Part shown: piece after piece, positions 15,776 through 25,454 of the stretch
How positions within the stretch are numbered: position 1 is the stretch's first letter
Layout of the letters: each line of letters opens with the position of its first letter
Source of the DNA: Collinsella sp. An7
GTDB lineage: Bacteria > Actinomycetota > Coriobacteriia > Coriobacteriales > Coriobacteriaceae
Direction: 5' to 3'
Assembly: GCF_002159335.1 (NCBI RefSeq)
Contig: NZ_NFHP01000003.1
Span: 1 to 64,000 of the forward strand
DNA length: 64,000 bases
Made by a program: the position numbers and the translations under genes
The notes under the pieces: model-generated
Database searches by the model: none
Told to the model about the DNA's origin: nothing
The model's input: only the letters and a program-made list of their open reading frames with translations

Positions 15776-17587
15776 CTAGTAGTGCACGATGACGGCGTCG
15801 CCCACCTGGATGAGGTCGTAGAGCTGGGCAACCTTATCATAGGGGGTGTTTACGCAGCCATGGCTGCCGCGCGTGTGGTAGGCGCTCGGATCGTCGTAGA
15901 CCCAATCTGGCTGCCAGCTCGCATCGTGGAAGCCCCACGACGACCCCTTAAACGCGATCCAGTAATCCACAGGGCTCTCGTAATCGGGCTCGCCCGTCAC
16001 GGGGTCCTTGTTCTGACTTACGAGCGTGATGTTGCGGAGCTTGTTGTTGACCTTGTAGACGCCGGTAGGGGTGTCGTCCTGACCGTTGTCCTTGCCCGTC
16101 ACCACGCCGGTCTCCCACACGAGGTTGCCGCTCGCATCGTAAAAGCGCGCACGCTGCTCGGTGATGTCCATGTCGGCGTAGGCGCCCCAGTCGGGCTGGC
16201 CGGGACCTGCGTAGGTCACGCCCTGCGTGGAGGTCGGCACGGCGATATCGCCCGTCTGGTGGTTGGCTACGGCGTCCTGCACGGCCTGCACGAGCGCGGC
16301 CTCATCCACCGTCCAGCCGTAGGTGCCGCCACCGATGGTGATGGTCTTGCCGTCCGGGCGGGTGTAGGTGCGCTCGGTGCCCACGGTGTTCATGTTCTGC
16401 GCGAGCTGGCTTGCCCAAGCGGCCACGGCATCGACATTGAGCGTGGGCTGGGTGGTGGCGTCAAAGGTGATCCACGGCCCGATTACGCTTGCGTCGAGCG
16501 TGCCGGCGTCGGAGTCGCCGAGCTTAAAGGTAACGTTGGTACCGAGAAAGCCGTTGGCGGTGTCGCAGATGGATTGAATCTGCTCATCGGTGAGGTCGTC
16601 GGCGAGCGGCAGGTAGAGCTGGTCGGGGGAGAGCTTCGAGAGATCGGCGTCCTCCTCGAGGTCGGCAAGCGCGTTGAGGGCGACAGCGAGCACGTTGTCG
16701 CGGTTGAGCTGACGCGCGGCGTTGACCTGCTCGGGGGTAAAGGCGCCGGCCTCGGCGTCCCAGGCGCTTGCGGCATCAAAGGTGCCCGAGCGTCCGGCGT
16801 TAAAGGCGTCGACCGCCCCGCCCAGGCTCGTTTCAAAATCGGTACGGTTAAAGGACGCTCCTAGAAGCGAGAGGTCCGGGTCGGCGGAGAGCTCGTCATC
16901 GACCGTGGCGTCTGCGCCCGACGGGTCGGTAAGGGAGTTGAAGAGCCGCACCGGCCATGCCCAGGGCTCGTTCTGCGCTAGGCGTGCACGCACGGCCGCG
17001 CCGGTGTTAAAGATGTCCCGGCCGCCTTCGGGCTCAAAGGTCCAGCTAAAGCCGAGGTCCGCATCGTCCACCGTAAGGGTGTAGCCGTCAACTGCGCCAT
17101 CGAGCTTTTCCTCTGCCGCAGCCGCCGTTAGGAGCGACACGTCAACGCCAGCGATGGACGTGTTGGGATAGAAGAGGAAGGTAAAGGCCGCAATGCCGCC
17201 CACGTAGAGGGCGATGATAAGGACGATGACGGCGATGAGCACGCGCTTGCCTGCGCGGCGCTTGCGGCGCGGTTCCTGCTCGGACGTGCACCCCTGCGTG
17301 CGCATGCCGCGCGCGTTGGACGTCGCACGAGATACGCCCCGGGGCGCGCCGGAGGTAGCGCCGCGGTGCGATGCGGAACTGCCGCGCCTGTTACCTGCGC
17401 CTGCATGGGCGGGCATAGCAGGCCGGACACCCTGGCCGGCACCGGTGGCGCTCCGCGGGCGGGCAACCGTGGCACCGGGGTCGCCCGCGCGACCGCCGGA
17501 CGGCGTGCGCCCAGCGGGACCGATCTCGGGCACCTGGGGAATGCGTCTGGTAGAAGGGGTATCAGAACGGGGCATCGTGCGACCCAT
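15776..17587 (-). CDS. L,D-transpeptidase (YkuD domain) with peptidoglycan-binding modules
   Basis: This is a cell-wall enzyme of 603 residues from the preferred start. Residues about 1-115 are a Pro/Gly/Arg-rich cytoplasmic region. One membrane anchor (VLIAVIVLIIALYVGGIAAF) follows, then an external region with two PG-binding-4-like repeats. The C-terminal YkuD domain holds the catalytic HTRGSHGCVN motif, whose Cys attacks the donor stem peptide to form 3-3 cross-links or attach proteins. I chose ATG at 17587, preceded by AAAGGA; an in-frame ATG at 17713 would add 42 unlikely residues. The response regulator and kinase follow on the same strand, suggesting an envelope-stress link. Confidence 0.9.
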   Translation of the reverse strand: MGRTMPRSDTPSTRRIPQVPEIGPAGRTPSGGRAGDPGATVARPRSATGAGQGVRPAMPAHAGAGNRRGSSASHRGATSGAPRGVSRATSNARGMRTQGCTSEQEPRRKRRAGKRVLIAVIVLIIALYVGGIAAFTFLFYPNTSIAGVDVSLLTAAAAEEKLDGAVDGYTLTVDDADLGFSWTFEPEGGRDIFNTGAAVRARLAQNEPWAWPVRLFNSLTDPSGADATVDDELSADPDLSLLGASFNRTDFETSLGGAVDAFNAGRSGTFDAASAWDAEAGAFTPEQVNAARQLNRDNVLAVALNALADLEEDADLSKLSPDQLYLPLADDLTDEQIQSICDTANGFLGTNVTFKLGDSDAGTLDASVIGPWITFDATTQPTLNVDAVAAWASQLAQNMNTVGTERTYTRPDGKTITIGGGTYGWTVDEAALVQAVQDAVANHQTGDIAVPTSTQGVTYAGPGQPDWGAYADMDITEQRARFYDASGNLVWETGVVTGKDNGQDDTPTGVYKVNNKLRNITLVSQNKDPVTGEPDYESPVDYWIAFKGSSWGFHDASWQPDWVYDDPSAYHTRGSHGCVNTPYDKVAQLYDLIQVGDAVIVHY

Positions 17588-17740
17588 CCTTTCCGTATTG
17601 CGTGAGGGTGGAGGCGCCCCGGGCGCTTCCGGGACACCGTGCACGATTATATCGTTATGTGCAGACGCAGCGCCGACGTGCGAATCCTTCGCAAAACGGT
17701 AATGAGCTGCCAAGCCGGGCGGCCGGGCCGGCGGCTCCAG

Positions 17741-19312
17741 CTAGGCGCAGCCCGGGCAGCGACGGCAGGCGCTCGGCGCCGCTGCGATCCCGCCTCGGGC
17801 GGTTTCGCGCAGGCTTGCGGGGAGGGCGTGCCCCACCTCGAGCATCGTGCGGGCCATCTCGTCAAAGGGGAGCAGGCTCCCCACGCCTGCGAGGGCAAGC
17901 TGCGCAGACGAGAACGCCGCCGCCACGCCGATGGCGTTACGGGTCTGGCAGGGCACCTCCACAAGGCCGCCCACCGGGTCGCAGACGAGCCCGAGGAGAT
18001 TCCCCAAGGCGAGCGACGCGGCGTCGAGCGCCTGAGCGGGCGTGCCCCCGAGCATCTCGGTGAGGGCGGCGGCAGCCATGGCGGCGGCGCTGCCGACCTC
18101 GGCTTGGCAGCCGCCCTCGGCTCCGGCCACGCAGGCGTTGGTGGTGAGGAGGAGGCCCACGGCCGCAGCGGTGTAGAGGGCGTCCATGACCTCGGCGTCG
18201 CCGAGCCCGCGCGCCTGTGCAACAGCGAGGAGGCACCCGGGCACCACGCCGGCCGAGCCCGCAGTGGGCGCCGCCACGATCACGCCCATCGACGCGGAGC
18301 GCTCGAGCACGGCGAGCGCTCGGGCCACGGCCTCGGTCTGCACGCTCCCCATGAGGGAGGCGGCGAGCTGGCCGGTGGTATCAGCCACGCGCTTGGCCTC
18401 GCCGCCGATGAGCCCTCCGAGCGAGGGGCGCGGTGTGGTGAGGGGCTCGGTGGTCTCGGCGTGCATGACCTCGAGCACGCGGTGCATCTGTGCCACCGCG
18501 CAGGCTTCGCCCGAGAGCGAGGCCTCGCGCACGGCCATGATGGCGCCGAGCCCTAAGTTGAGCGTCTGGCACCGCTCGAGCAGCTCGGCGCCGGTGTCAA
18601 AGAACTCCTCGCTCTCGGTCGCCGCACAGGCGGGTGCCGCACCGGGCACGCGCACAAAGGTCGCCGTGTAGATGTTCTCACGAGCCCGGAGCTCGGTGAG
18701 CAGGTCCGCGGGCGGCAGCTCGTCAAGTTCAAAGACCGTGTAGGCGTTGCCGCCGCGCTCGGTGCGATAGGTGCGCATAAAGGCGATGTTGATGCGCCGC
18801 TCCGAGAGGAGCACGGTGAGCGCGGCGAGCACGCCCGGCGTGTCGCGGTGTGCCACAAAGAGCGTGTCGTACTCGCCGGAGATGTCCACGGCGACCCCGT
18901 TGATGCGGCTTACCCGCACGCGCCCGCCGCCCAGGCTCTCGCCACGCACGCTCACCGTCTCGCCGGCGGCGCTCTCCATCTCGATATCGACGGTGTTGGG
19001 GTGGACGCGCGCATCGTCGCCGCCGATGACAAACTCAACGGCAAGCCCGGCATCCTCGGCGAGCGAGAACGCATCGCGGATCCGCTCGTCGTCGGTCTCG
19101 AGCCCAAGGATGCCCGCCACGAGCGCGCGGTCGGTGCCGTGACCGCGGTAAGTGTGGGCAAAGCTGTTAAAGAGCGTAAAGGTCACGCGCCGGATGGGGC
19201 CCTCCACGAGTGAGGCGGCCACGCGGGCGCAGCGAAGCGCTCCCGCCGTGTGCGAGCTGGACGGTCCGACCATAACGGGGCCGAGGATCTCAAAGGCGGA
19301 GAGTGCTTGCAT
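17741..19312 (-). CDS. sdaA: L-serine ammonia-lyase, iron-sulfur dependent, fused beta-ACT-alpha chain
   Basis: This 523-residue enzyme deaminates L-serine to pyruvate and ammonia using a [4Fe-4S] cluster. The N-terminal beta part contains MVGPSSSHTAGA. An ACT-like segment (VAHRDTPGVLAALTVLL, about 180-240) is a likely serine-binding allosteric module. The alpha part contains APTAGSAGVVPG, EGGCQAEVGSA and CDPVGGLVEVPCQ with cluster-ligand cysteines. The C-terminus ends in a cysteine cluster, CRRCPGCA; in characterised enzymes a C-terminal cysteine occupies the active site until serine binds. ATG at 19312 follows AAAGG; the frame extends five codons upstream to TTG. It stands alone downstream of gltX. 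Confidence 0.93.
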   Translation of the reverse strand: MQALSAFEILGPVMVGPSSSHTAGALRCARVAASLVEGPIRRVTFTLFNSFAHTYRGHGTDRALVAGILGLETDDERIRDAFSLAEDAGLAVEFVIGGDDARVHPNTVDIEMESAAGETVSVRGESLGGGRVRVSRINGVAVDISGEYDTLFVAHRDTPGVLAALTVLLSERRINIAFMRTYRTERGGNAYTVFELDELPPADLLTELRARENIYTATFVRVPGAAPACAATESEEFFDTGAELLERCQTLNLGLGAIMAVREASLSGEACAVAQMHRVLEVMHAETTEPLTTPRPSLGGLIGGEAKRVADTTGQLAASLMGSVQTEAVARALAVLERSASMGVIVAAPTAGSAGVVPGCLLAVAQARGLGDAEVMDALYTAAAVGLLLTTNACVAGAEGGCQAEVGSAAAMAAAALTEMLGGTPAQALDAASLALGNLLGLVCDPVGGLVEVPCQTRNAIGVAAAFSSAQLALAGVGSLLPFDEMARTMLEVGHALPASLRETARGGIAAAPSACRRCPGCA

Positions 19313-19467
19313 GGAGGGGCCTTTCAAGCGGTGGATAGCGGTGGGGTGGTGGCACCGTGGGATAGGGTGGGCGCGTCAGGTGCGCAGGGACAAGCCGGGC
19401 GGAAGACGGTGTCCATCAGTCGCGCCGAAGTGCCGTCTCCCGCCAAAGCGTCTCGGTTCTGTTGTCG

Positions 19468-20949
19468 CTAGAGCGCCATCTCGCGGGCGCGGGCGATGCG
19501 TGCGAGGCAGTCGTCCCGGCCGATGAGCTCCATGGTCTCGCCGAGGGGCGGGCTCACGAGGTTGCCGCACACGGCCACGCGCACCGCCTGGAAGACGATG
19601 CGCTTCTTGAGGTCGAGCGCCTCGGGGAGCGGCTCGAGGGCAGCGTCGATGGCCTCGGCGGTCCAGCCGTCCTCGGGCAGCGCCTCGAGAGCGGCGCGGG
19701 CGGCGTCGAGCACAGTCCCCATGCCCTCTTTGGCAAGACCCTTGGCGACCGCTTTCTCGTCGTAGACAAGCGTATCTGCCGTGGCGAAGATGGGCGCGGA
19801 CACGATGGCGGCGTCGGCGGGCATCTTGGTGCGGGGCTTTACGATGGCGGCGAGGGCGTCGACCCAGGCCTCGTCAAACTCCGCACCCTCGTCGATGAGC
19901 TCGGCCTTATGGAGCTCGGGCAGCATGATGGTGTCGGCAAAGGTGGCGTCGTCCATGCGGTTGATGTACTCGGCGTTCATCCAGTCGAGCTTCTTGGGGT
20001 CAAAAGTCGCCGGGTTCTTGGAGATGCGTTCGAGCGAGAACTCGCGGGCGAGCACATCGCGCGGGATGACGGTGGTCTCGCCGTCGAGCGACCAGCCGAG
20101 GAGCGCCAGGTAGTTCACAAAGGCGTCGGAGAGGTAACCGGCGTCGCGGTACTCCTCCACGGAGGTCGCGCCGTGGCGCTTGGAGAGCTTCTTGCCGTCG
20201 GCGCCGAGGATCATCGAGATGTGCGCGAACACGGGCACCGGCGCGCCCAGTGCCTCGTACACGATTACCTGGCGCGGGGTGTTGGAGAGGTGGTCGTCAC
20301 CGCGGATCACGTGGGTGATGCCCATGGCGGCGTCGTCCACCACGGTGGCAAAGTTGTAGGTGGGCGTGCCGTCAGAGCGGAAGATCACAAAGTCGTCGAG
20401 CTCCTTGGCGGCAAAGGTCACCCTGCCGTGCACTGCGTCATCCACCACCACGTCGCCGCGGTCCTCGGGCACCTTGATGCGGATGGTGTAGGGCTCGCCC
20501 GCCTCCATGCGCGCGCGGGCCTCGTCGGCGGGGATGTTGCGGCAGCGGCGCTGATAGCCCTGGAAGGGGTCCTTGCGCGCGCGGGCGGCCTCGCGGTCGG
20601 CCTCGAGCTGCTCGGGCGTGCAGAAGCAGGGGTAGGCCTTGCCCTCGGCAAGCAGGCGCTCGGCCGCCTCACGGTAGAGGTCGAGGCGCTCGGTCTGCGC
20701 GTAGGGGCCAAAGTCGCCGCCGACCTCGGGGCCCTCGTCCCAATCGAGACCGAGCCAGCGCATGGCGCGCAAGATGATCTGGGTGTTCTCGTCGGTGGAG
20801 CGGGTGGGGTCGGTGTCGTCGATGCGCAGGATAAAGGTCCCGCCGTTGGAGCGGGCAAAGGCCCAGTTGTAGATGGCGGTGCGCGCGCCGCCGATGTGGA
20901 GCTTGCCGGTGGGCGAGGGGGCAAAGCGTACGCGGACGGGCTGTGTCAT
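19468..20949 (-). CDS. gltX: Glutamyl-tRNA synthetase
   Basis: This 493-residue class I synthetase charges tRNA-Glu. The HIGH motif appears in PSPTGKLHIGGART near residue 15 and the KMSKS motif as KKLSKRHGAT near residue 250. The catalytic domain is followed by the helical anticodon-binding region. Length is normal for the bacterial enzyme. ATG at 20949 (MTQPVRVRFAPSPTG) begins two strands before HIGH, as in relatives; a 16-residue upstream extension is open but lacks conserved sequence. The ribosome-binding site is weak. In bacteria without GlnRS the enzyme may also charge tRNA-Gln; this window does not decide that. Confidence 0.97.
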   Translation of the reverse strand: MTQPVRVRFAPSPTGKLHIGGARTAIYNWAFARSNGGTFILRIDDTDPTRSTDENTQIILRAMRWLGLDWDEGPEVGGDFGPYAQTERLDLYREAAERLLAEGKAYPCFCTPEQLEADREAARARKDPFQGYQRRCRNIPADEARARMEAGEPYTIRIKVPEDRGDVVVDDAVHGRVTFAAKELDDFVIFRSDGTPTYNFATVVDDAAMGITHVIRGDDHLSNTPRQVIVYEALGAPVPVFAHISMILGADGKKLSKRHGATSVEEYRDAGYLSDAFVNYLALLGWSLDGETTVIPRDVLAREFSLERISKNPATFDPKKLDWMNAEYINRMDDATFADTIMLPELHKAELIDEGAEFDEAWVDALAAIVKPRTKMPADAAIVSAPIFATADTLVYDEKAVAKGLAKEGMGTVLDAARAALEALPEDGWTAEAIDAALEPLPEALDLKKRIVFQAVRVAVCGNLVSPPLGETMELIGRDDCLARIARAREMAL

Positions 20950-21324
20950 GTGAAGGCTCGCTTTCTGGATCAGGTCAGTGCAGTGTGCGTTGCGCACCTA
21001 TTATACGGTCTTGGCTTGGTGCGGGCAGCGGCGATGGCGAGCCAGGTTGCGGACCGCTACGGGATGGGTCGTCGTTTAGTCCATGCGCCGGGCGGGCCGG
21101 TCCTCAAGGTGTGTTCGCTCTGCGTCGCGGGCCGCGATTGCCTGTTCCGAACCGCGATGCATTCTGAGCCGCGATGGGTCCGAATTTGATTTCATTGCGG
21201 CCCGGGGCGCATCAAAGATTTCGGTAACGGGGGCGGCGCTGAGCCCGTCATGTTCGTCCAGATTGGGTACGATTGATGAATCTGTACGCGTCCCCGCCGA
21301 GCCGGGGGTGACGATGGAGGACCA
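20950..21324. other. Intergenic region with a possible operator
   Basis: This 375-bp divergent gap lies between gltX and the ATPase-like gene at 21325. It shows no convincing gene. A near-palindrome at 21267-21287 (GTAC-GATT-GATG-AATCT-GTAC, arms offset by one base) lies about 40 bases before the plus-strand start and could be a repressor site. No good -35/-10 pair was found. Confidence 0.4.
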
Positions 21325-22236
21325 GTGCGTCTGGACGAGGATTTACCGTCTGCCGCCACGGCAGACGATGCAGCGGTTGAGCCCCGGGCGGCAGGGGAGG
21401 ACGAGCCGGGTGCGGTGGTGAGCGCGCGCGATGTGTGCGGGCGCCGCCGCGGGCCGGGCATCCCCACCTATGAATATGCCACGTTCGCGGCTCGGCCGGG
21501 GCGCGTGCTCGCGCTCGCGTGCTCCACTGCGGAGCCTGCCTCCGAGCTCTTGCGGGCGGTGGCGGGACTTGCCGCGCCGGCAGCGGGCTCGCTTTCCGTG
21601 GACGGGGTCGAGCTTGCGGCGCGGGGCGGTGCTCGGCGCCTCCTTCGGGCTCCTCGGCTCCCGCGTGGCACCGTGGGCGTCGGCGTCCTTGCCGGCGTGG
21701 CGGAACCCGACGGTTCGCTCACCGTAGACGAGGCGCTTGCGCACGAATTCGGCCTGTGGCGTCGTGCCGTGGCACCGAGCGACGATGCTCCGGAGTGGGA
21801 CGGAGACGACACGCTCGCCTACCTCGCGCGCTTTGAGCTCGCAACCGATGCCGACCGCCGGGTCTCGGCGCTCACGCCGGCGGCGCGGGCCCGTCTCTCG
21901 GCGGCGCTCGCGCTCGTCTGCCGCCCGCGCGCGGCAACGGTGGACCTTACCGACCCTTTCGTTGCAAACCTTTCCGCCGCTGAGGGTGCTGCGTTTGTGC
22001 GTCTCATGTCGGCCATCGCGCGGGAGGACGGCGTGGCCGTCATGGTGGGGACGACCGACACCTCCGTTGCCTGTGCGGCGGACGATGTCGTGGCGCTCGA
22101 TATGACGGCCGCCGAGGAGCTGGCTGCGGCGGGGGAGTGCTCTGCGGCGAGTAGTGCCTCGGCTCCCTCTGCAGCGCATGCTGCCGAGCCCGCCGACTCG
22201 CTCGACCCTTCCCCTGCAGAAGGTGATGCTCAGTGA
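21325..22236 (+). CDS. Degenerate ABC ATPase-like partner of a YhgE/Pip protein
   Basis: This 303-residue protein aligns by eye with an ABC nucleotide-binding domain but lacks its catalytic motifs. Where Walker A is expected (after the strand GRVLALA) it has CSTAEPASELLRAVAG, with no Gly-Lys-Ser/Thr. The later element AGSLSVDG, normal in such domains, is kept. The signature is replaced by SALTPAARARLSAALA and Walker B by ATVDLTDPF, with no catalytic Glu after the Asp. ATP hydrolysis is therefore unlikely. GTG at 21325 follows GGAGGA. Its end overlaps the YhgE/Pip start by four bases (GTGA), so the two are translated together. A structural or regulatory subunit is inferred. Confidence 0.7.
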   Translation: MRLDEDLPSAATADDAAVEPRAAGEDEPGAVVSARDVCGRRRGPGIPTYEYATFAARPGRVLALACSTAEPASELLRAVAGLAAPAAGSLSVDGVELAARGGARRLLRAPRLPRGTVGVGVLAGVAEPDGSLTVDEALAHEFGLWRRAVAPSDDAPEWDGDDTLAYLARFELATDADRRVSALTPAARARLSAALALVCRPRAATVDLTDPFVANLSAAEGAAFVRLMSAIAREDGVAVMVGTTDTSVACAADDVVALDMTAAEELAAAGECSAASSASAPSAAHAAEPADSLDPSPAEGDAQ

Positions 22237-24923
22237 ACAGCCTCTTTGACACGATTCGCCTGACTGGCGCCTCGCTTAGCCGCAACCGCCGTGCGCGCGC
22301 CCTGGCGATTACGGGCGTGCTCGCGCCCCTCATCCTCTGCGTGGCGCTCATCGCGGCCTTCTCGCCTGCGCTCGATGCCGCCTCGCGCATTCCCGTTGCC
22401 GTCGTCAACCTCGACGAGGGTGCCACCGACGCCGGCGGTCGCACGGTAACGGCGGGGGACGACTTTGTGGATTCGCTCGCCGATTCGCACGAGCTCGCTT
22501 GGAGCGTGGTGGACGAGGACGAGGCCGACGCGGGCCTTGCCGACGGAACGTACGCACTCGCGCTCAAGATCCCCGCGGATTACTCCGAGAAGATCGCGAG
22601 CCTTACCGCCGCGAGCCCCGAGCAGGCAACGATCGAGATGGTCTCGACGGGCAGCGAGAACGTGCTTGCCACCGAGGCCGGCACCGCCGCCCTCAAGCAG
22701 GTGCAGGCGCGCCTCAAAGGCGATTTGGGCGAGAACTACCTGCTCTCCGTGCTTTCCGACGTGCGCGGCCAGGCGTCGCGCCTTACGCTCACCGCTGACG
22801 GCACGGTGATGCTCACGAGCGCCTACGACGCCCTTGAGCAGGGCACCGATGCCATTGCCCAAGGCCTTGCGCAGACGGCCGACGGCACGGGCGCGCTCGC
22901 CGAGGGCGTGGGCACCATCGCCGACAGCGTGACGGCCGTGGGCACCGGCGCTCAGGCGCTCGCTGCCGGGCTCGACCTCACCGCCACGCAGGGCGTGGGT
23001 GCGCTCTCCTCGGGTGCGGAGCTGTTGGGTCAGGGCCTCAACCAGATGGGGGAGCAAACGACCGGCCTTGGCAAGCAGATCACCCAGGTCGGCATGGCCC
23101 TCGGCGGGGTGGCCGATGATCTTTCGAGCGCGACGGGCGACCTCGCCTCGATGGGTACTCAGGTGCCCGTGCTGGCACAGCAGGGCAAGACGCTCGCTGA
23201 GCAGCTCGCTGCGTGGAGCGTTGCGGGAAGCGCGGTGCAGGCAGATGCGCAACGCGTGGTGGACGGCGTTGCGGGCGCGCAGGGGGGCGTCGACGCGGTG
23301 CGCGATGGTGCCGCGGCGCTGCAAGTAGAGCTTGCCGGTGGTAAGGATGCCTCGGGGAATCAGGTGAAGGGCCTTTCCGCTCAGCTTGCTGAGCTCGAGA
23401 AGAGCTATCAGGAGAAAAGCGCCGAGCTCGATGGGCTTTTTGAGGAGCTTTCGAAAGCAATCGAGCCCGATGGCCAGCAAGAGGACACGGCTGCCGGAGA
23501 CGCTGCTCCCGATCAAGATGCAACGGATGGCGCACCTGAGGATGCCGCATCGGACCCACAGGTCGTTCTGACCAAGATTCAGGGGGTTCGCTCGGAGCTC
23601 GCAGACATTGCGACAAAACGCTCGGACATTTCCGCCAAGCTGACCGGCGCCGCCCAAATCGCTGCTGACCTTTCTAGGCGGGCATCCGATGCCTCTGCGG
23701 GGCTCAACGAAGCTACGGCGGCGAACGGCGATCTCGCCGGCGACCTTTCCGCAGCCGGGGAGGCGTCAGGCAAGGTCGCGTCTACGGCCAAGAGTCTCGG
23801 CGAGAGCGCGACGGGCATCGTAACGTCCGCCGCGAACATCTCAAAACAGGTCGTAACCGCGCAGCTCACTCTTGCCGGCGCCGAGACGGAGGCGGGTTCC
23901 GTCCCCGGACTTGCCGACACGGTGAGTCTGCTCGGCCAGGGTGTGTCGGCAATCGGCGGGCAGCTTGGCTCGGACGGGGCGATCGGCTCGGGCGTGAGCG
24001 CGCTTTCCACCGGTGCGTTGTCGCTCGGCGAGGCACTCGGTCTCATGGCCGACCAGACGGATCTTCTGGGCACGGGCAACATCGCCCTCGGGCAGGCGCT
24101 CGATACCGTGGGCCAGGGCGTGGGCGCGCTCGGAACAGGCATCGGCGCGATGGCTGATGCGGAGTCGCAGCTCTCGAGCGGCGTGGAGCAGCTCTCGTCG
24201 GCAAGCGAGGGCATCACCGACACGCTCAAGACCGCGGGTGACACGCTTGCCGACGTCTCGACCAACCATACCGAGCGGGCGAGCGTGGCCTCGAGCCCGG
24301 TGCGGTTCCGCAGTGCCACGGTGGGCGCGCGCATAGAGGGCCCTGCGGCACTCGTCCCACTCGCGGCATCCCTGGCGCTTGCCGCCGGTGCCGTGGCGGC
24401 GGCGCTGCTGCTGCCGGGCCTCGACGGGCGCGCCGTCTTGGCCGGCCGCGGTGCCCTGGCGGCGCTTGCGCAGTTTGCAGCCTATGCGCTCGTGGTGCTC
24501 GTGCAGGCGTTGCTCGTGACGGTGGCGGGCATCGTCTTTGGAGGCCTGTCCGGCGCATCTGCTGCGGCGTTTGCGGGCGTGCTCGTGCTGGGGGCGCTCG
24601 CCCTCGCCGCGTGCGCGCAGCTCATCCGTCTGGTTACGGGGCGCCTGGCCGCGCCGGTGCTCCTTGCGCTTGTGGCCCTGCAGGTTGTCTGCTCAGGGGT
24701 GATTGTGCCGAGCTTCTTTACCTCTGGACCCTTCGCGGTGCTCGGAACGGTGCTCCCGGCTAACGTTCTTGCCGGTGCGCTCCGCACTCTTGTGGGTGGC
24801 GACGCGACGGGTGTTGTGGGTGCGGCGGCCTATCTTGCGGTTCTCGCGCTCGTAGCGCTCGCGTTGAGTGCAGCCGTGGCGCAGGGCGGTCGCATCCTGC
24901 GCCGCACGCCCCGCGCAGCATAG
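22233..24923 (+). CDS. YhgE/Pip-type membrane protein (ABC-2-like)
   Basis: This 896-residue protein is typical of the YhgE/Pip family. It has one N-terminal helix (about 23-46) and a very long external region (about 50-690) dominated by Ala/Gly/Ser-rich, heptad-like repeats (LAEGVGTIADSV, LSSGAELLGQGL). It ends in five or six C-terminal helices of ABC-2 type (about 705-895). Lactococcal Pip is a phage-infection receptor and firmicute relatives act in secretion, but a general function is not established. A Gln/Asp/Glu-rich insert lies near residues 410-450. The GTG start overlaps the upstream stop and has AGAAGG upstream. Confidence 0.85.
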   Translation: MNSLFDTIRLTGASLSRNRRARALAITGVLAPLILCVALIAAFSPALDAASRIPVAVVNLDEGATDAGGRTVTAGDDFVDSLADSHELAWSVVDEDEADAGLADGTYALALKIPADYSEKIASLTAASPEQATIEMVSTGSENVLATEAGTAALKQVQARLKGDLGENYLLSVLSDVRGQASRLTLTADGTVMLTSAYDALEQGTDAIAQGLAQTADGTGALAEGVGTIADSVTAVGTGAQALAAGLDLTATQGVGALSSGAELLGQGLNQMGEQTTGLGKQITQVGMALGGVADDLSSATGDLASMGTQVPVLAQQGKTLAEQLAAWSVAGSAVQADAQRVVDGVAGAQGGVDAVRDGAAALQVELAGGKDASGNQVKGLSAQLAELEKSYQEKSAELDGLFEELSKAIEPDGQQEDTAAGDAAPDQDATDGAPEDAASDPQVVLTKIQGVRSELADIATKRSDISAKLTGAAQIAADLSRRASDASAGLNEATAANGDLAGDLSAAGEASGKVASTAKSLGESATGIVTSAANISKQVVTAQLTLAGAETEAGSVPGLADTVSLLGQGVSAIGGQLGSDGAIGSGVSALSTGALSLGEALGLMADQTDLLGTGNIALGQALDTVGQGVGALGTGIGAMADAESQLSSGVEQLSSASEGITDTLKTAGDTLADVSTNHTERASVASSPVRFRSATVGARIEGPAALVPLAASLALAAGAVAAALLLPGLDGRAVLAGRGALAALAQFAAYALVVLVQALLVTVAGIVFGGLSGASAAAFAGVLVLGALALAACAQLIRLVTGRLAAPVLLALVALQVVCSGVIVPSFFTSGPFAVLGTVLPANVLAGALRTLVGGDATGVVGAAAYLAVLALVALALSAAVAQGGRILRRTPRAA

Positions 24924-25101
24924 CAGCTGTTCCGCGCACCATAGGGGCCGTCTCTCCCCATGCCGCACCGCTCGTGCGGCACGGGGCCTCCCGCCTGGCG
25001 TTATCTCGTTTCGTCATCTGCCTCTCCGCTCGGTGTTTCGGTTGACCGGTTCCCGACCCTCTGCCGCCAGCCTCGGTTGACCGATTTCATCTAACAGGAG
25101 G

Positions 25102-25230
25102 AATCACCCCCGACTAGTAGAAGGAATCAGTCACAATCCGCGCCAAATTCGACTGAATCTTTCTAGTAGAAGGAATTGGTCGCGAACGAGCCGAGATTCG
25201 TCGGATTCCTTCTACTAGAAAAAATCGGTC
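25102..25230. repeat. 49-bp-period palindromic repeat array (locus 1)
   Basis: Three 31-bp palindromes at 25102-25132 (left half degenerate), 25151-25181 and 25200-25230 are separated by exactly 18 bp. The core is GATTCCTTCTA joined to TAGAAGGAATC, flanked by GTC/GAC. A further degenerate copy in the opposite sense lies near 25074-25106. This lies in the 531-bp gap 24924-25454, which otherwise holds a direct repeat CGGTTGACCG (25039, 25074) and a TACAAT -10-like hexamer near 25378 that may serve glmM. No gene was seen. The same family recurs at 48442-48521. Confidence 0.85.
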
Positions 25231-25454
25231 AGCGGGGGAACGGGTCAGCGAGATAAGCGTCTGGAGAGCGCCTGCCCTCGAGGCCCCGCCCCGCGAAACG
25301 CGGCACGCCCGGCTCCCCACGCCTCAAGCGCAGTTTGTGGAGGTCCCTCCCCTCGGCTGGGCACTTCGTGCTCGCGCTACAATAGAGGACGCACTGTCCG
25401 AGTTGTCGCGGCCGCGGGGCCGCTTTTCGCAGCAACCATCTGGAGGGATCATCC

